Origin: Paenacidovorax monticola
GTDB taxonomy: Bacteria; Pseudomonadota; Gammaproteobacteria; Burkholderiales; Burkholderiaceae_C
Direction of reading: 5' to 3'
Assembly (NCBI RefSeq): GCF_014489595.1
Contig: NZ_CP060790.1
Span: 2,976,001 to 3,040,000 of the forward strand
DNA length: 64,000 bases
Both the position numbers and the translations under genes were made by a program. The notes under the pieces were generated by a model. It saw nothing but the letters and a program-made list of their open reading frames with translations. It ran no database searches and was not told the origin of the DNA. Shown piece by piece: positions 1 to 9,117 of the stretch (the stretch's first letter is position 1; the number at the start of each line of letters is the position of its first letter).

Positions 1-862
1 AGGTTTTCGGCCAGCGGCTTGAGCACCATCACGTGGCGCACGCCGTTGACCTGGGCCACGGGGTCGCAGTAGATGCGCGTGAAGGCCGAATCGGCGCGCC
101 GCTCCACGCGGCGCACGCGGGCCACGGGCAGCCCGGGCGGGTAAACGCCGTCGACGCCGCTGGTGGTCAGCAAATCGCCCTCCTGCACATCGGCGTTGCT
201 GGGCATGAAGCGCAGCTCCATGCTGCCGCCATGGCCCACCACCGGGTCGCCGTAGGCCACGCTGCGCGCGCCGGTGCGGGGGTTCAGCACGGGAATGGCC
301 TGGTCTCGGTCCACCAGCAGCGTGACTTCGCTGAGAAAGGGGTGCACGCGCGTGACCTGCCCCAGCACGCCGAACTCGTCGAGCACGGGCGAGCCCAGCG
401 CCACGCCGGCCACCTGGCCCCGGTCCACGATCACGCGGCGGGTGTAGGGGTCGGGAGCGTCATAGACCACCTGGGCGGCCTGGGCGGGCGTGTCCAGGCG
501 CTCGCGCAGCGCGAGCAGTTGGCGCAACTGGGCGTTCTCCTGCTGCAGTTGGTCGGTCAGGTTGGCGCGCTGCGACATCTGCGCCATGCGCTGGCGCGCG
601 GCGTCGGCCTCCTGCTGCGCCGTCTGCAGCGACTGGAAGTAGCCCGCGCCTCGGCCGGCCATCTCCACGGGCTGGAGCATGGCCCACTGCACGGGGTAGA
701 GCACCGTGGCCACGGCCTTGCGCAGCGGCTCGGTGATATGGAAACGCGCATCGGCCACCATCAAAAACAGCGCCAAAGCGCTGTACAGGGCCCAACGGGA
801 CAGGGCCGAGGGGCCCTGTTTGAAGAAGGGGGAGCCGTGCGCTCCAGGGTGCCAAGGGGCAT
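1..862 (-). CDS. mreC: Rod-shape-determining protein MreC (partial, frameshifted near N-terminus)
   Basis: Bitopic inner-membrane protein of the elongasome; it links MreB to the periplasmic peptidoglycan synthases. The gene runs off the left edge, so the C-terminus is missing. After a short cytoplasmic stretch there is one hydrophobic segment (ALYSALALFLMVADARF), then a coiled coil rich in Gln/Leu, then the beta domain with GVLGQVTRVHPFLSEV-type sequence and GSMELRFMPSNADVQEGDLL. The start at 862 (ATG, protein MPLGTLERTAPP) fits relatives, but the frame then breaks in a run of five G (828-832 on the plus strand). One more C in the coding strand restores PPFFKQGPSALSRW, the sequence expected of the family. 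I take this as a sequencing error. It lies downstream of mreB, in the usual mreBC order. Confidence 0.88.
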
Positions 863-891
863 GGGCGGACCCGTTCAGGAGCGGCTGGAAC

Positions 892-1935
<1,044 letters not shown>

Positions 1936-2079
1936 TCAAAAATCCTCTCAGGCACGGCATGCTCGTCGGCCTGCCGTCGCCAGGTATGGGGGTGTCTTGG
2001 GCTTGATTCGCGCAATTGCCGGCGGTTTTGGGGGCATTGCGGCAAAGCCGGGATAATACCGCATCCCCTGTGAATAACT

Positions 2080-2097
2080 CCCCCTGGCGCCAGGGGG
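2080..2097. repeat. Perfect 18-bp palindrome in the mreB/gatC divergent intergenic region
   Basis: CCCCCTGGCGCCAGGGGG is an exact palindrome, 40 bp upstream of the gatC start and 144 bp upstream of mreB. A TAATAC that could act as a -10 hexamer for gatC lies at 2054-2059, but I see no convincing -35. If that -10 is used, the palindrome falls in the gatC 5' leader and could be an operator or a stable hairpin. Function is inference only. Confidence 0.5.
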
Positions 2098-2137
2098 ATC
2101 ACGGCTTTACATCTGGTTTCCCCACCCTAATTCCTCT

Positions 2138-2437
2138 ATGGCACTGACCTCCCAGGACATCGCGCGCATCGCCAATCTGGCGCGGCTCGAGCTTTCCCCA
2201 TCAGAGAGTGAGCGCATGCTCACGCAGCTCAACGGTTTTTTCGGCATCGTGGAGAAGATGCGGGCCGTGGACACCTCGGGCCTGGCGCCCCTGGCCCATC
2301 CCGTGGCGGCCATCCAGGACGTGCAACTGCGCCTGCGGGACGACGTGGCGAGCGAGCCCAGCCAGCGCGAAGCCAACCAGAAGAGCGCCCCCGCTGTCGA
2401 GCGCGGGCTCTTCCTGGTGCCCAAGGTGATCGAGTGA
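2138..2437 (+). CDS. gatC: Aspartyl/glutamyl-tRNA(Asn/Gln) amidotransferase subunit C
   Basis: Small scaffold subunit of the GatCAB amidotransferase, which converts Glu-tRNA(Gln) or Asp-tRNA(Asn) to the correctly charged forms. The 99-residue protein begins [20 protein letters not shown] and contains the [22 protein letters not shown] block that wraps around GatA, then the basic/acidic LRDDV tail. Length and order match the family. It is the first gene of gatC-gatA-gatB; gatA starts 10 bp after its stop. Confidence 0.96.
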   Translation: MALTSQDIARIANLARLELSPSESERMLTQLNGFFGIVEKMRAVDTSGLAPLAHPVAAIQDVQLRLRDDVASEPSQREANQKSAPAVERGLFLVPKVIE

Positions 2438-2447
2438 GGGCCCCGGC

Positions 2448-3977
2448 ATGAGCAACACCCTCTCCACCACCGCCCTGCACGACCTCGGCGTCGCCCAGCT
2501 CGCCGCCGAACTGCGCGCACGCCGCGTGTCGGCCGTCGAGGCCGCCCAGCACTTCCTGGCCCGCGCGGCCAGCCACCAGCACCTCGGCGCCTATGTGTCC
2601 GTGAACGAGGAAGCCACCCTGGCCCAGGCCCGCGCGCAGGACGCGGCCCTTGCGGCCGGCACGGCCGGCCCGCTGGCCGGCGTGCCCATCGCGCACAAGG
2701 ACATCTTCGTCACGCGCGGCTTCCCCAGCACGGCCGGCTCGAAGATGCTCGCGGGCTATCAGTCGCCGTTCGACGCCACCGTGGTCACGCGCCTGGCCGA
2801 GGCGGGCGCCGTCACGCTGGGCAAGCTCAACTGCGACGAGTTCGCCATGGGATCGGCCAACGAGAACTCGGCCGTCGCGCCCGTGGGCTTCGATGCGCCC
2901 GCGCCCGTGCGCAACCCCTGGGCCACGGACCGCATTCCCGGCGGCTCCTCGGGCGGCAGCGCCGTGGCTGTGGCCGCGCGCCTCGCACCGGCCGTGACCG
3001 GCACCGACACGGGCGGCTCGATCCGCCAGCCCGCGTCGTTCTGCGGCATCACGGGCATAAAGCCCACGTACGGCCGCGCGAGCCGCTACGGCATGATCGC
3101 CTTCGCCTCCAGCCTCGACCAGGCCGGCCCCATGGCGCGCTCGGCCGAAGATTGCGCGCTGCTGCTGTCAAGCATGTGCGGCCCCGACCCCGATCGCGAC
3201 TCCACCTCGCTGGACCTGCCCGCCGAGGACTTCAGCCGCTCGCTGAATGGCTCGATCGATGGCCTGCGCATCGGCATTCCGGCCGAGTTCTTCGGCGAAG
3301 GCCTCGCGCCCGACGTGCGCGCTGCCGTCGACGCCGCGCTCAAGGAATACGAGAAGCTCGGCGCCCAGCTGGTGCCCATCAGCCTGCCGCGCACGGAGCT
3401 GTCCATCCCCGTGTACTACATCATCGCGCCGGCCGAGGCCAGCTCGAACCTGAGCCGCTTCGACGGCGTGAAGTTCGGCCACCGCGCCAAGGACTACACC
3501 GACCTGGTGGACATGTACAAGAAGACGCGCGCCGAAGGCTTCGGCGACGAGGTCAAGCGCCGCATCATGATCGGCACCTACGTGCTCTCGCACGGCTACT
3601 ACGACGCCTACTACCTGCAGGCGCAGAAGATCCGCCGCATGATCGCCGACGACTTCCAGAACGCCTTCAAGCACTGCGACCTGATCGCCGGCCCCGTGGC
3701 CCCCACCGTGGCCTGGAAGCTGGGCGAGCACGGCAGCGACCCGCTGGCCGACTATCTGGCCGACATCTTCACGCTGCCCGCGTCGCTGGCTGGCCTGCCC
3801 GGCATGAGCGTGCCCGCGGGCTTCGGCGAAGGCGGCATGCCCGTGGGCCTGCAACTGATCGGCAACTACTTCAGCGAAGCACGCTTGCTCAACGCCGCAC
3901 ACCGCTTGCAGCAAGCCACCGACTTCCACCTCCGCCAGCCCGCAGGGCTGTCCACACAGTCCGGGGAGGGCATCTGA
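2448..3977 (+). CDS. gatA: Aspartyl/glutamyl-tRNA amidotransferase subunit A
   Basis: Glutaminase/amidase subunit of GatCAB; it releases ammonia from glutamine and passes it to GatB. The 509-residue amidase-signature protein has the Ser-cisSer-Lys triad: Lys84 in [10 protein letters not shown], the cis-Ser in [13 protein letters not shown] (about 165-175) and the nucleophile Ser191 in [11 protein letters not shown]. The C-terminal [20 protein letters not shown] block is also typical. Second gene of the gat operon, two bases before gatB. Confidence 0.97.
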   Translation: MSNTLSTTALHDLGVAQLAAELRARRVSAVEAAQHFLARAASHQHLGAYVSVNEEATLAQARAQDAALAAGTAGPLAGVPIAHKDIFVTRGFPSTAGSKMLAGYQSPFDATVVTRLAEAGAVTLGKLNCDEFAMGSANENSAVAPVGFDAPAPVRNPWATDRIPGGSSGGSAVAVAARLAPAVTGTDTGGSIRQPASFCGITGIKPTYGRASRYGMIAFASSLDQAGPMARSAEDCALLLSSMCGPDPDRDSTSLDLPAEDFSRSLNGSIDGLRIGIPAEFFGEGLAPDVRAAVDAALKEYEKLGAQLVPISLPRTELSIPVYYIIAPAEASSNLSRFDGVKFGHRAKDYTDLVDMYKKTRAEGFGDEVKRRIMIGTYVLSHGYYDAYYLQAQKIRRMIADDFQNAFKHCDLIAGPVAPTVAWKLGEHGSDPLADYLADIFTLPASLAGLPGMSVPAGFGEGGMPVGLQLIGNYFSEARLLNAAHRLQQATDFHLRQPAGLSTQSGEGI

Positions 3978-3979
3978 CC

Positions 3980-5425
3980 ATGACCGCGAAACTCATCCAA
4001 GGCTACGAAGTCGTCATCGGCTTCGAGACCCACGCCCAGCTCGCCACGCAATCGAAGATCTTCAGCCGCGCGCCCACGGCCTTCGGCGCCGAGCCCAACA
4101 CGCAGGCCAGCGCGGTGGACCTGGCCCTGCCCGGCACGCTGCCCGTGATGAACCGCGAGGCCGTGGCCTGCGCTATCAAATTGGGACTGGCCCTCGGCTC
4201 CCACATTGCGCCGGAGAGCATTTTTGCGCGCAAGAACTACTTCTACCCCGACCTGCCCAAGGGCTACCAGATCAGCCAGTTCGAGATTCCCGTGGTGCAG
4301 GGTGGCGAGGTGTCGTTCTACCTGGGCGACGAGAAGAAAACCGTGCGCCTGGTGCGCGCCCACCTCGAAGAAGACGCGGGCAAATCGCTGCACGAGGATT
4401 TCATCGGCCAATCGGGCATCGACCTGAACCGCGCCGGCACGCCGCTCCTGGAAATCGTGACCGAGCCCGACATCCGCAGCAGCGAGGAGGCCGTGGCCTA
4501 CGCCAAGGAGCTGCACAAGATCGTGACCTGGATCGGCATCTGCGACGGCAACATGCAGGAGGGCTCGTTCCGCTGCGACGCCAACGTGTCGGTGCGCAAG
4601 CCGGGCCAGCCGCTGGGCACGCGCCGCGAGATCAAGAACCTCAACAGCTTCAAGAACATGCAGCAGGCGATCGACTACGAGATCCGCTGGCAGATCGAGG
4701 AGATCGAGGACGGCCGCGCGATCCAGCAGGCCACCGTGCTGTTCGACCCCGACACGGGCGAGACGCGCGCCATGCGCACCAAGGAAGACGCGGCCGACTA
4801 CCGCTACTTCCCCGACCCCGACCTGCCGCCGCTGCGGATTTCGCCGCAATGGATCGAGGACCAGCGTGCGCAGATGCCCGAACTGCCCCGCAGCATGGCC
4901 GCCCGCTTCGTGGCCGACTATGGCCTGCCCGAGTACGACGCGACCACACTCACGCAGAGCAAGGCCATGGGCGCCTACTTCGAGGCTGCGGCCCAGGCCT
5001 GCGGCCAGCCCAAGCTGGCGTCGAACTGGGTGATGGGCGAGATCTCGCGCCGCCTCAACAACGAGGAGATCGGCATCGAACAGGCCAAGGTCGGCAGCGC
5101 GCAGCTGGCCGCGCTGATCCAGCGCATCAGCGACGGCACCATCAGCAACAACGCGGCCAAGCAGGTGTTCGACGCCCTCTGGAACGGGGACGCCAGCGAC
5201 GTGGACGCCGTGATCGAAGCCAAGGGCCTCAAGCAGATGAACGATACGGGCGCGCTGGAAAAGATCATCGACGAAGTGATCGCCGCCAACCCCGACAATG
5301 TGGAGCAATACCGCGCAGGCAAGGACAAGGCATTTAATGCCCTGGTGGGGCAGGTAATGAAATTATCCAAGGGCAAGGCCAATCCGCAGCAAGTCAACGA
5401 ATTGCTGAAGAAAAAAATGATTTGA
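3980..5425 (+). CDS. gatB: Aspartyl/glutamyl-tRNA amidotransferase subunit B
   Basis: Kinase/transamidase and tRNA-binding subunit of GatCAB: it phosphorylates the misacyl group and uses ammonia from GatA. The ATG at 3980 ([21 protein letters not shown]) follows the gatA stop by two bases and gives the usual 481 residues. The frame is open much further upstream, inside gatA, but that part has no family resemblance. Recognisable blocks are [58 protein letters not shown] and [24 protein letters not shown] sequence, ending in the YqeY-like tail LLKKKMI. Confidence 0.97.
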   Translation: MTAKLIQGYEVVIGFETHAQLATQSKIFSRAPTAFGAEPNTQASAVDLALPGTLPVMNREAVACAIKLGLALGSHIAPESIFARKNYFYPDLPKGYQISQFEIPVVQGGEVSFYLGDEKKTVRLVRAHLEEDAGKSLHEDFIGQSGIDLNRAGTPLLEIVTEPDIRSSEEAVAYAKELHKIVTWIGICDGNMQEGSFRCDANVSVRKPGQPLGTRREIKNLNSFKNMQQAIDYEIRWQIEEIEDGRAIQQATVLFDPDTGETRAMRTKEDAADYRYFPDPDLPPLRISPQWIEDQRAQMPELPRSMAARFVADYGLPEYDATTLTQSKAMGAYFEAAAQACGQPKLASNWVMGEISRRLNNEEIGIEQAKVGSAQLAALIQRISDGTISNNAAKQVFDALWNGDASDVDAVIEAKGLKQMNDTGALEKIIDEVIAANPDNVEQYRAGKDKAFNALVGQVMKLSKGKANPQQVNELLKKKMI

Positions 5426-5458
5426 TCTGCCACTTTTGGATATCCTTGCGTAAGAATC

Positions 5459-5487
5459 AAAGCCTCCCCTCGGGAGGCTTTTTTTTT
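5459..5487 (+). terminator. Rho-independent terminator of the gatCAB operon
   Basis: A strong stem AAGCCTCCC / GGGAGGCTT with a three-base loop is followed by an unbroken run of T, 34 bp after the gatB stop. It is a textbook intrinsic terminator and separates gatB from the lipoprotein gene. Confidence 0.93.
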
Positions 5488-5554
5488 GCCTGCCACGCAG
5501 CAATGGCATCAAAAACCGCCTGGCGATTAACCCATCACATGGAGATTTCATTCA

Positions 5555-6706
5555 ATGAGAAAGTACGCGGTGATTGCAGCCCTGGGCGCTGCAGTGCTAT
5601 CGGCATGCGGAGGAGGATCGGGTAATTCGGAATCATCCCCTCCGCCACCGCCGCCGCCTCCCTCTGTCAATATCAAAGTAGTCGGTGGCGGCCTGGAGGC
5701 CAGCAGTGGCGCAAACCATGCTGCCGCCGTGGTTTCGGATTACCGCAACTGGCCAGAACTCGTGGCGCAGCAACTCAATGGGAAATCTCTGTGCAGCCGG
5801 TTTTCCCTGGAGGGCACCGGGGCCAGCATAGCCTGGGCCCCCAAAAATGCCGGCTGCGCCAGCTATGCCATCAACGATGTGCGCCGTGCCCCTCTCACCA
5901 ATGTGCCGGCCTCTCTCGACGCAGACGATGGCAACAGCATCGTCGGCCAATTGCAGCGCGCGGCTGCCGAGGGATGGGATTCCCGCGATTTTCTGCTGGT
6001 GGGCGCAGGCTACTCGCAGGTTCTGGATGGGCGCACGACTCTCTCCGTTATCAGCGGCATGGGCGCAGCCAGCGAGCCCACGGTTATCGCCAACCTGATC
6101 ACGCGACTGGAACGGCTGCTCGGTACCTCGGCACTGAATACCCGGCTGCCATCCAGCCAACGCACGCTTGATACGGTCGTTGATTTGTATATGACAGCGC
6201 AGGCCGAACGCCTGGCCGATGCCATCGACCGGTATGCACTCCAGAAAGGGGTAACGCGCGTCGTGGTTCTGAATGCCATTCCTGCATATTTGTTGGTCCC
6301 CAATGACCCGGCGTGGTTGCCACGCCTGGATAAATGGACCCGCAGCTTCAACACGGCATTGGCGCAGCGTTTCGCAAACCATGAGAAGGTTCGCATCGTC
6401 GATGCCCACCAGGCGCTCAAGGACCAGATGGCCCAGCCGCAGCAGCACGGATATGCGAATGTCACCACACCGGCTTGCGCCAGCATTCAGAGTGCCACGC
6501 CGTGCTCCGCAGAAGCGCTGACGGCCCTCCCCGCGCCGGCAGACAGCACCGACAAGAGCTCCAACTGGTGGAAGTCCTACATGGTGTGGCAGTGGGTAGA
6601 CAGTTCCAGCGACTTCACCACGTCCCTGCACCGCGTTTCACAACGCACCCAGGACAGTCTCGCTGCCCTGGTCATGGCGGAAATTGCCAAGGCCGGCTGG
6701 AAATAG
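5555..6706 (+). CDS. Lipoprotein related to SGNH/GDSL hydrolases, catalytic motifs apparently lost
   Basis: A 383-residue predicted lipoprotein. Signal peptide and lipobox are MRKYAVIAALGAAVLSAC with Cys18, followed by a Gly/Ser linker and an eight-proline run. The rest matches by eye a comamonad family of SGNH-type lipoproteins: NWPELVAQQ, GCASYAINDVRR, RVVVLNAIP, and HGYANVTTPAC near residue 305. The usual GDSL block is replaced by VVGGGLEASSG, the GxND block by GAGYSQVL, and the terminal DxVHPT block by VDSSSDFTTSLHR. An enzyme with this fold would normally need those residues, so it may be a non-catalytic relative. ATG at 5555 has TGGAG upstream. It follows the gatB terminator and stands alone. 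Confidence 0.72.
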   Translation: MRKYAVIAALGAAVLSACGGGSGNSESSPPPPPPPPSVNIKVVGGGLEASSGANHAAAVVSDYRNWPELVAQQLNGKSLCSRFSLEGTGASIAWAPKNAGCASYAINDVRRAPLTNVPASLDADDGNSIVGQLQRAAAEGWDSRDFLLVGAGYSQVLDGRTTLSVISGMGAASEPTVIANLITRLERLLGTSALNTRLPSSQRTLDTVVDLYMTAQAERLADAIDRYALQKGVTRVVVLNAIPAYLLVPNDPAWLPRLDKWTRSFNTALAQRFANHEKVRIVDAHQALKDQMAQPQQHGYANVTTPACASIQSATPCSAEALTALPAPADSTDKSSNWWKSYMVWQWVDSSSDFTTSLHRVSQRTQDSLAALVMAEIAKAGWK

Positions 6707-6720
6707 CCATCGCAGAGGCC

Positions 6721-6744
6721 AGAGGTGTTCCACACAGCACCTCT
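6721..6744. terminator. Hairpin between convergent genes, possible terminator
   Basis: AGAGGTG and CACCTCT form a seven-base-pair stem with a ten-base loop, 15 bp after the lipoprotein stop and between two convergent genes. There is no T tract on either side, so termination is a guess. Confidence 0.35.
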
Positions 6745-6840
6745 GCCTGAAAAGGACCTCAGCGAAGGCCCACAGTCATGGGCTGTTCGCTGCCCTCTGA
6801 TGGCGGCAGATAGCGGCAGCAGGACGCCTCCGCCCGCCGC

Positions 6841-7533
6841 TCAACGGATGTCGGCGGACGCCGGCGGACTGGCCGACGCGGCGCCACTGCCCGCCGCACG
6901 CTGCGTCTCCCACAGCTTGCGCAGTTGGGCCAGTTCGGCGTCGAAGCGCTGGTTCACGCGGCGTTTCTCCTGGTCCTGCCCGGCCACGAAGCGCTGCTGT
7001 TCGGCGATCGCATCCTCGTTCTCGGCCAGCATCCGGCGCAGGTTCATGGGCGCCTTGTTGGGGTCCCGCTTGTAGAACTCCATCTCGGTGTTGAGCTTCT
7101 TGCGCTGGTCCTGCAGCTCCACGATGCGCTTTTCTGCCACCACCGTGATCTGGTCCACCTGCTCCAGCGCCTGGGCGCGTTCGGCGTCGTGGGTGGCCTT
7201 GTCAGGGTAGCGCGTCATCAGGGCACGCTCGCGGCGCCGCTCGTCGGCCACGCGGGCACGCTCCTCGGCCTCCTTGCGGCGCTGCGCTTCCAAGGCGGAG
7301 CGTTCCTGCTCGGTCAGCGTGGGCCCCACGCGCTGGCGCTCGGTCCCCGTGGGCCCCAGCACGCGCTGCTCCCGGTCCGTGCAATCGGCGATGGGCCGGT
7401 CCGCCGTGAGCTTGCGGCCCTTGGCGTCCACACAGGTGTAGATACTGGTCGTGGGCGCGGGCTGCGCCCACGCGCAAAGCCCCGCGCCCCAGAGCGCCAG
7501 CACACCACCGATGTTCCACGCCGTTTTGTTCAA
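6841..7533 (-). CDS. Secreted DUF4124-type protein with coiled coil
   Basis: A 230-residue exported protein of unknown function. It has an N-terminal signal peptide (GGVLALWGAGLCAWAQ) and a short DUF4124-like segment, IYTCVDAKGRKLTADRPIADC, with the usual YxCxD...G...D.P pattern and two cysteines. A long charged coiled coil follows (about residues 70-215), and the C-terminus is rich in Ala, Ser and Pro. The start appears to be TTG at 7533, overlapping the pyrE stop as TTGA, with AGGGGAC about eight bases upstream. Translation is therefore probably coupled to pyrE. No enzymatic motif seen. Confidence 0.75.
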   Translation of the reverse strand: MNKTAWNIGGVLALWGAGLCAWAQPAPTTSIYTCVDAKGRKLTADRPIADCTDREQRVLGPTGTERQRVGPTLTEQERSALEAQRRKEAEERARVADERRRERALMTRYPDKATHDAERAQALEQVDQITVVAEKRIVELQDQRKKLNTEMEFYKRDPNKAPMNLRRMLAENEDAIAEQQRFVAGQDQEKRRVNQRFDAELAQLRKLWETQRAAGSGAASASPPASADIR

Positions 7534-8237
7534 CTGATGGTCCCCTCATCGACTCCGTAACGCTGGCGGTAGGCCAGCACGCGTTCGTGGTGGGCGCGCA
7601 TGCCTTCGCCACCACTTTGCTCCAAGTACAGCAATAAATCTGCCAGCTTGGCAATGGCGCATACCTGCATGCCCAGTTGGTGGCGCACATACTGCACTGC
7701 GCTGTGGGCAACGTCCTGGCCATTCTCGGTGGCTTTTTCCTGGCGGTCCAGCGCGATCGCCACGGCGTGCGGCGTGGCGCCCGCGGCGCGGATCAGCGCG
7801 ATCGACTCGCGCGCGGCCGTCCCGGCGGACATCACGTCGTCCACGATCAGCACCCGGCCCTTGAGCGGCGCGCCCACCAGCGTGCCGCCCTCGCCGTGGT
7901 CCTTGGCCTCCTTGCGGTTGTAGGCGAAGGGCACGTTGCGGCCCAGGCGCGCCAGCTCCACGGCCACGGTGGCCGCGAGCGGGATGCCCTTGTAGGCGGG
8001 GCCGAAGACCATGTCGAACTCGATGCCGCTGGCCAGCAGGGCTTTTGCATAGAATTCGGCCAAACGTCCCATCTTGGCGCCGTCGTCGAACAGGCCGGCG
8101 TTGAAGAAATAGGGGCTCATGCGGCCCGCCTTGGTCTTGAATTCGCCGAAGCGCAGCACGCCCGCATCCACGGCAAACCGCACAAAATCCTGCGCCAGAC
8201 GGTCCTGTTCACCCAGTTGCGCGTTCTCTACCACCAT
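7530..8237 (-). CDS. pyrE: Orotate phosphoribosyltransferase
   Basis: Adds the ribose-phosphate of PRPP to orotate to give OMP in pyrimidine synthesis. The protein of 235 residues has FGEFKTKAGRMSPYFFNAGLF (30-50), YKGIPLAATVA, the flexible catalytic loop NRKEAKDHGEGG (108-119) and the PRPP-binding motif RVLIVDDVMSAGTA (128-141). I start at the ATG at 8237 (MVVENAQLGEQ). The frame stays open upstream, but that DNA is the antisense of xthA. The pyrE and xthA start codons share the central bases of CCATGG, so each 5' leader must lie inside the other gene or be absent. The 3' end overlaps the DUF4124 gene by four bases. Confidence 0.94.
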   Translation of the reverse strand: MVVENAQLGEQDRLAQDFVRFAVDAGVLRFGEFKTKAGRMSPYFFNAGLFDDGAKMGRLAEFYAKALLASGIEFDMVFGPAYKGIPLAATVAVELARLGRNVPFAYNRKEAKDHGEGGTLVGAPLKGRVLIVDDVMSAGTAARESIALIRAAGATPHAVAIALDRQEKATENGQDVAHSAVQYVRHQLGMQVCAIAKLADLLLYLEQSGGEGMRAHHERVLAYRQRYGVDEGTIS

Positions 8238-9051
8238 GGATTCATCCTTGTTCAAATTAACCAGCCTCAACCTCAACGGCATCCGCTCGGCCGCGTCCAA
8301 GGGCGTGGAAGCCTGGATCGCGGCGACCCGGCCGGATTGTATTTGCGTGCAGGAAATCAAGGCCCAGGCCCCGGACATGCAGGGCCGATTCGAGGCGATC
8401 GCGGGGCTGCAGGGCCATTTCCAGTTCGCCGCCAAGAAGGGCTACTCGGGGGTGGGCATCTATACGCGCCACGAACCCAGCGACGTGGTGGTCGGCTACG
8501 GCTCGGCCGAATTCGATGTCGAAGGGCGCTACGTGGAACTGCGCTTCGACACGCCCGCGCGCAAGCTATCCATCATCAGCGCCTACTTCCCAAGCGGCTC
8601 CTCGGGCGAGGAACGCCAGCAGGCCAAGTTCCGCTTTCTGGATGAATTCCACCCCCATCTCATGCGCACCAAGGCCGAACGCGAGTTCATCCTGTGCGGC
8701 GACATCAATATCGCGCACCAGCAGATCGACCTCAAGAACTGGCGCAGCAACCAGAAAAACAGTGGATTCCTGCCCGAGGAACGGGCCTGGATGACAAAAC
8801 TGTTGCACACAAGCGACCCGGGCGGCGGCCTGATCGACGTTTACCGTCAGCTCCAGCCCACGGCCACCGACACGGCCTACACGTGGTGGAGCAACCGGGG
8901 CCAGGCCTACGCCAACAACGTGGGGTGGCGGCTCGACTACCACTTGGCCACCCCGGCCCTGGCGGCGCTGGCACGCTCCGAGGCCATCTACAAGGGCGAA
9001 AAGTTTTCGGACCACGCGCCCATCACCATCGGCTACGACCTGGTGCTCTAG
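8236..9051 (+). CDS. xthA: Exodeoxyribonuclease III
   Basis: AP endonuclease and 3'-5' exonuclease of base-excision repair. The EEP-fold protein of 271 residues begins MDSSLFKLTSLNLNGIRSA and has the metal-binding glutamate in CVQEIKAQ, the GYSGVGIYTR loop, the catalytic aspartate block FILCGDINIAHQQIDLKNW, and the C-terminal DYHLATPAL and FSDHAPITI with the catalytic His. The ATG at 8236 overlaps the divergent pyrE ATG. An alternative start is TTG at 8248, which would give the more usual LFKLTSLNLNG beginning. Confidence 0.95.
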   Translation: MDSSLFKLTSLNLNGIRSAASKGVEAWIAATRPDCICVQEIKAQAPDMQGRFEAIAGLQGHFQFAAKKGYSGVGIYTRHEPSDVVVGYGSAEFDVEGRYVELRFDTPARKLSIISAYFPSGSSGEERQQAKFRFLDEFHPHLMRTKAEREFILCGDINIAHQQIDLKNWRSNQKNSGFLPEERAWMTKLLHTSDPGGGLIDVYRQLQPTATDTAYTWWSNRGQAYANNVGWRLDYHLATPALAALARSEAIYKGEKFSDHAPITIGYDLVL

Positions 9052-9067
9052 GCGGAGCCATGCGAGC

Positions 9068-9096
9068 GTGACAAGCGCGCAGCCCATTTGGATAAT
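9068..9096 (+). promoter_or_regulatory. Probable sigma-70 promoter for the GspE-like ATPase gene
   Basis: GTGACA (9068-9073) and GATAAT (9091-9096) are separated by exactly 17 bp, just after the xthA stop. A start of transcription near 9103 would leave the ATG at 9118 as the first usable start and exclude the in-frame TTG at 9088. Confidence 0.6.
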
Positions 9097-9117
9097 GGCG
9101 CCAGCACGCTCCGCGCC

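Noticed and set aside
9088..9117. TTG at 9088 as start of the GspE-like gene
   Set aside because: It overlaps the predicted -10 hexamer GATAAT; the ATG at 9118 lies after the predicted start of transcription.
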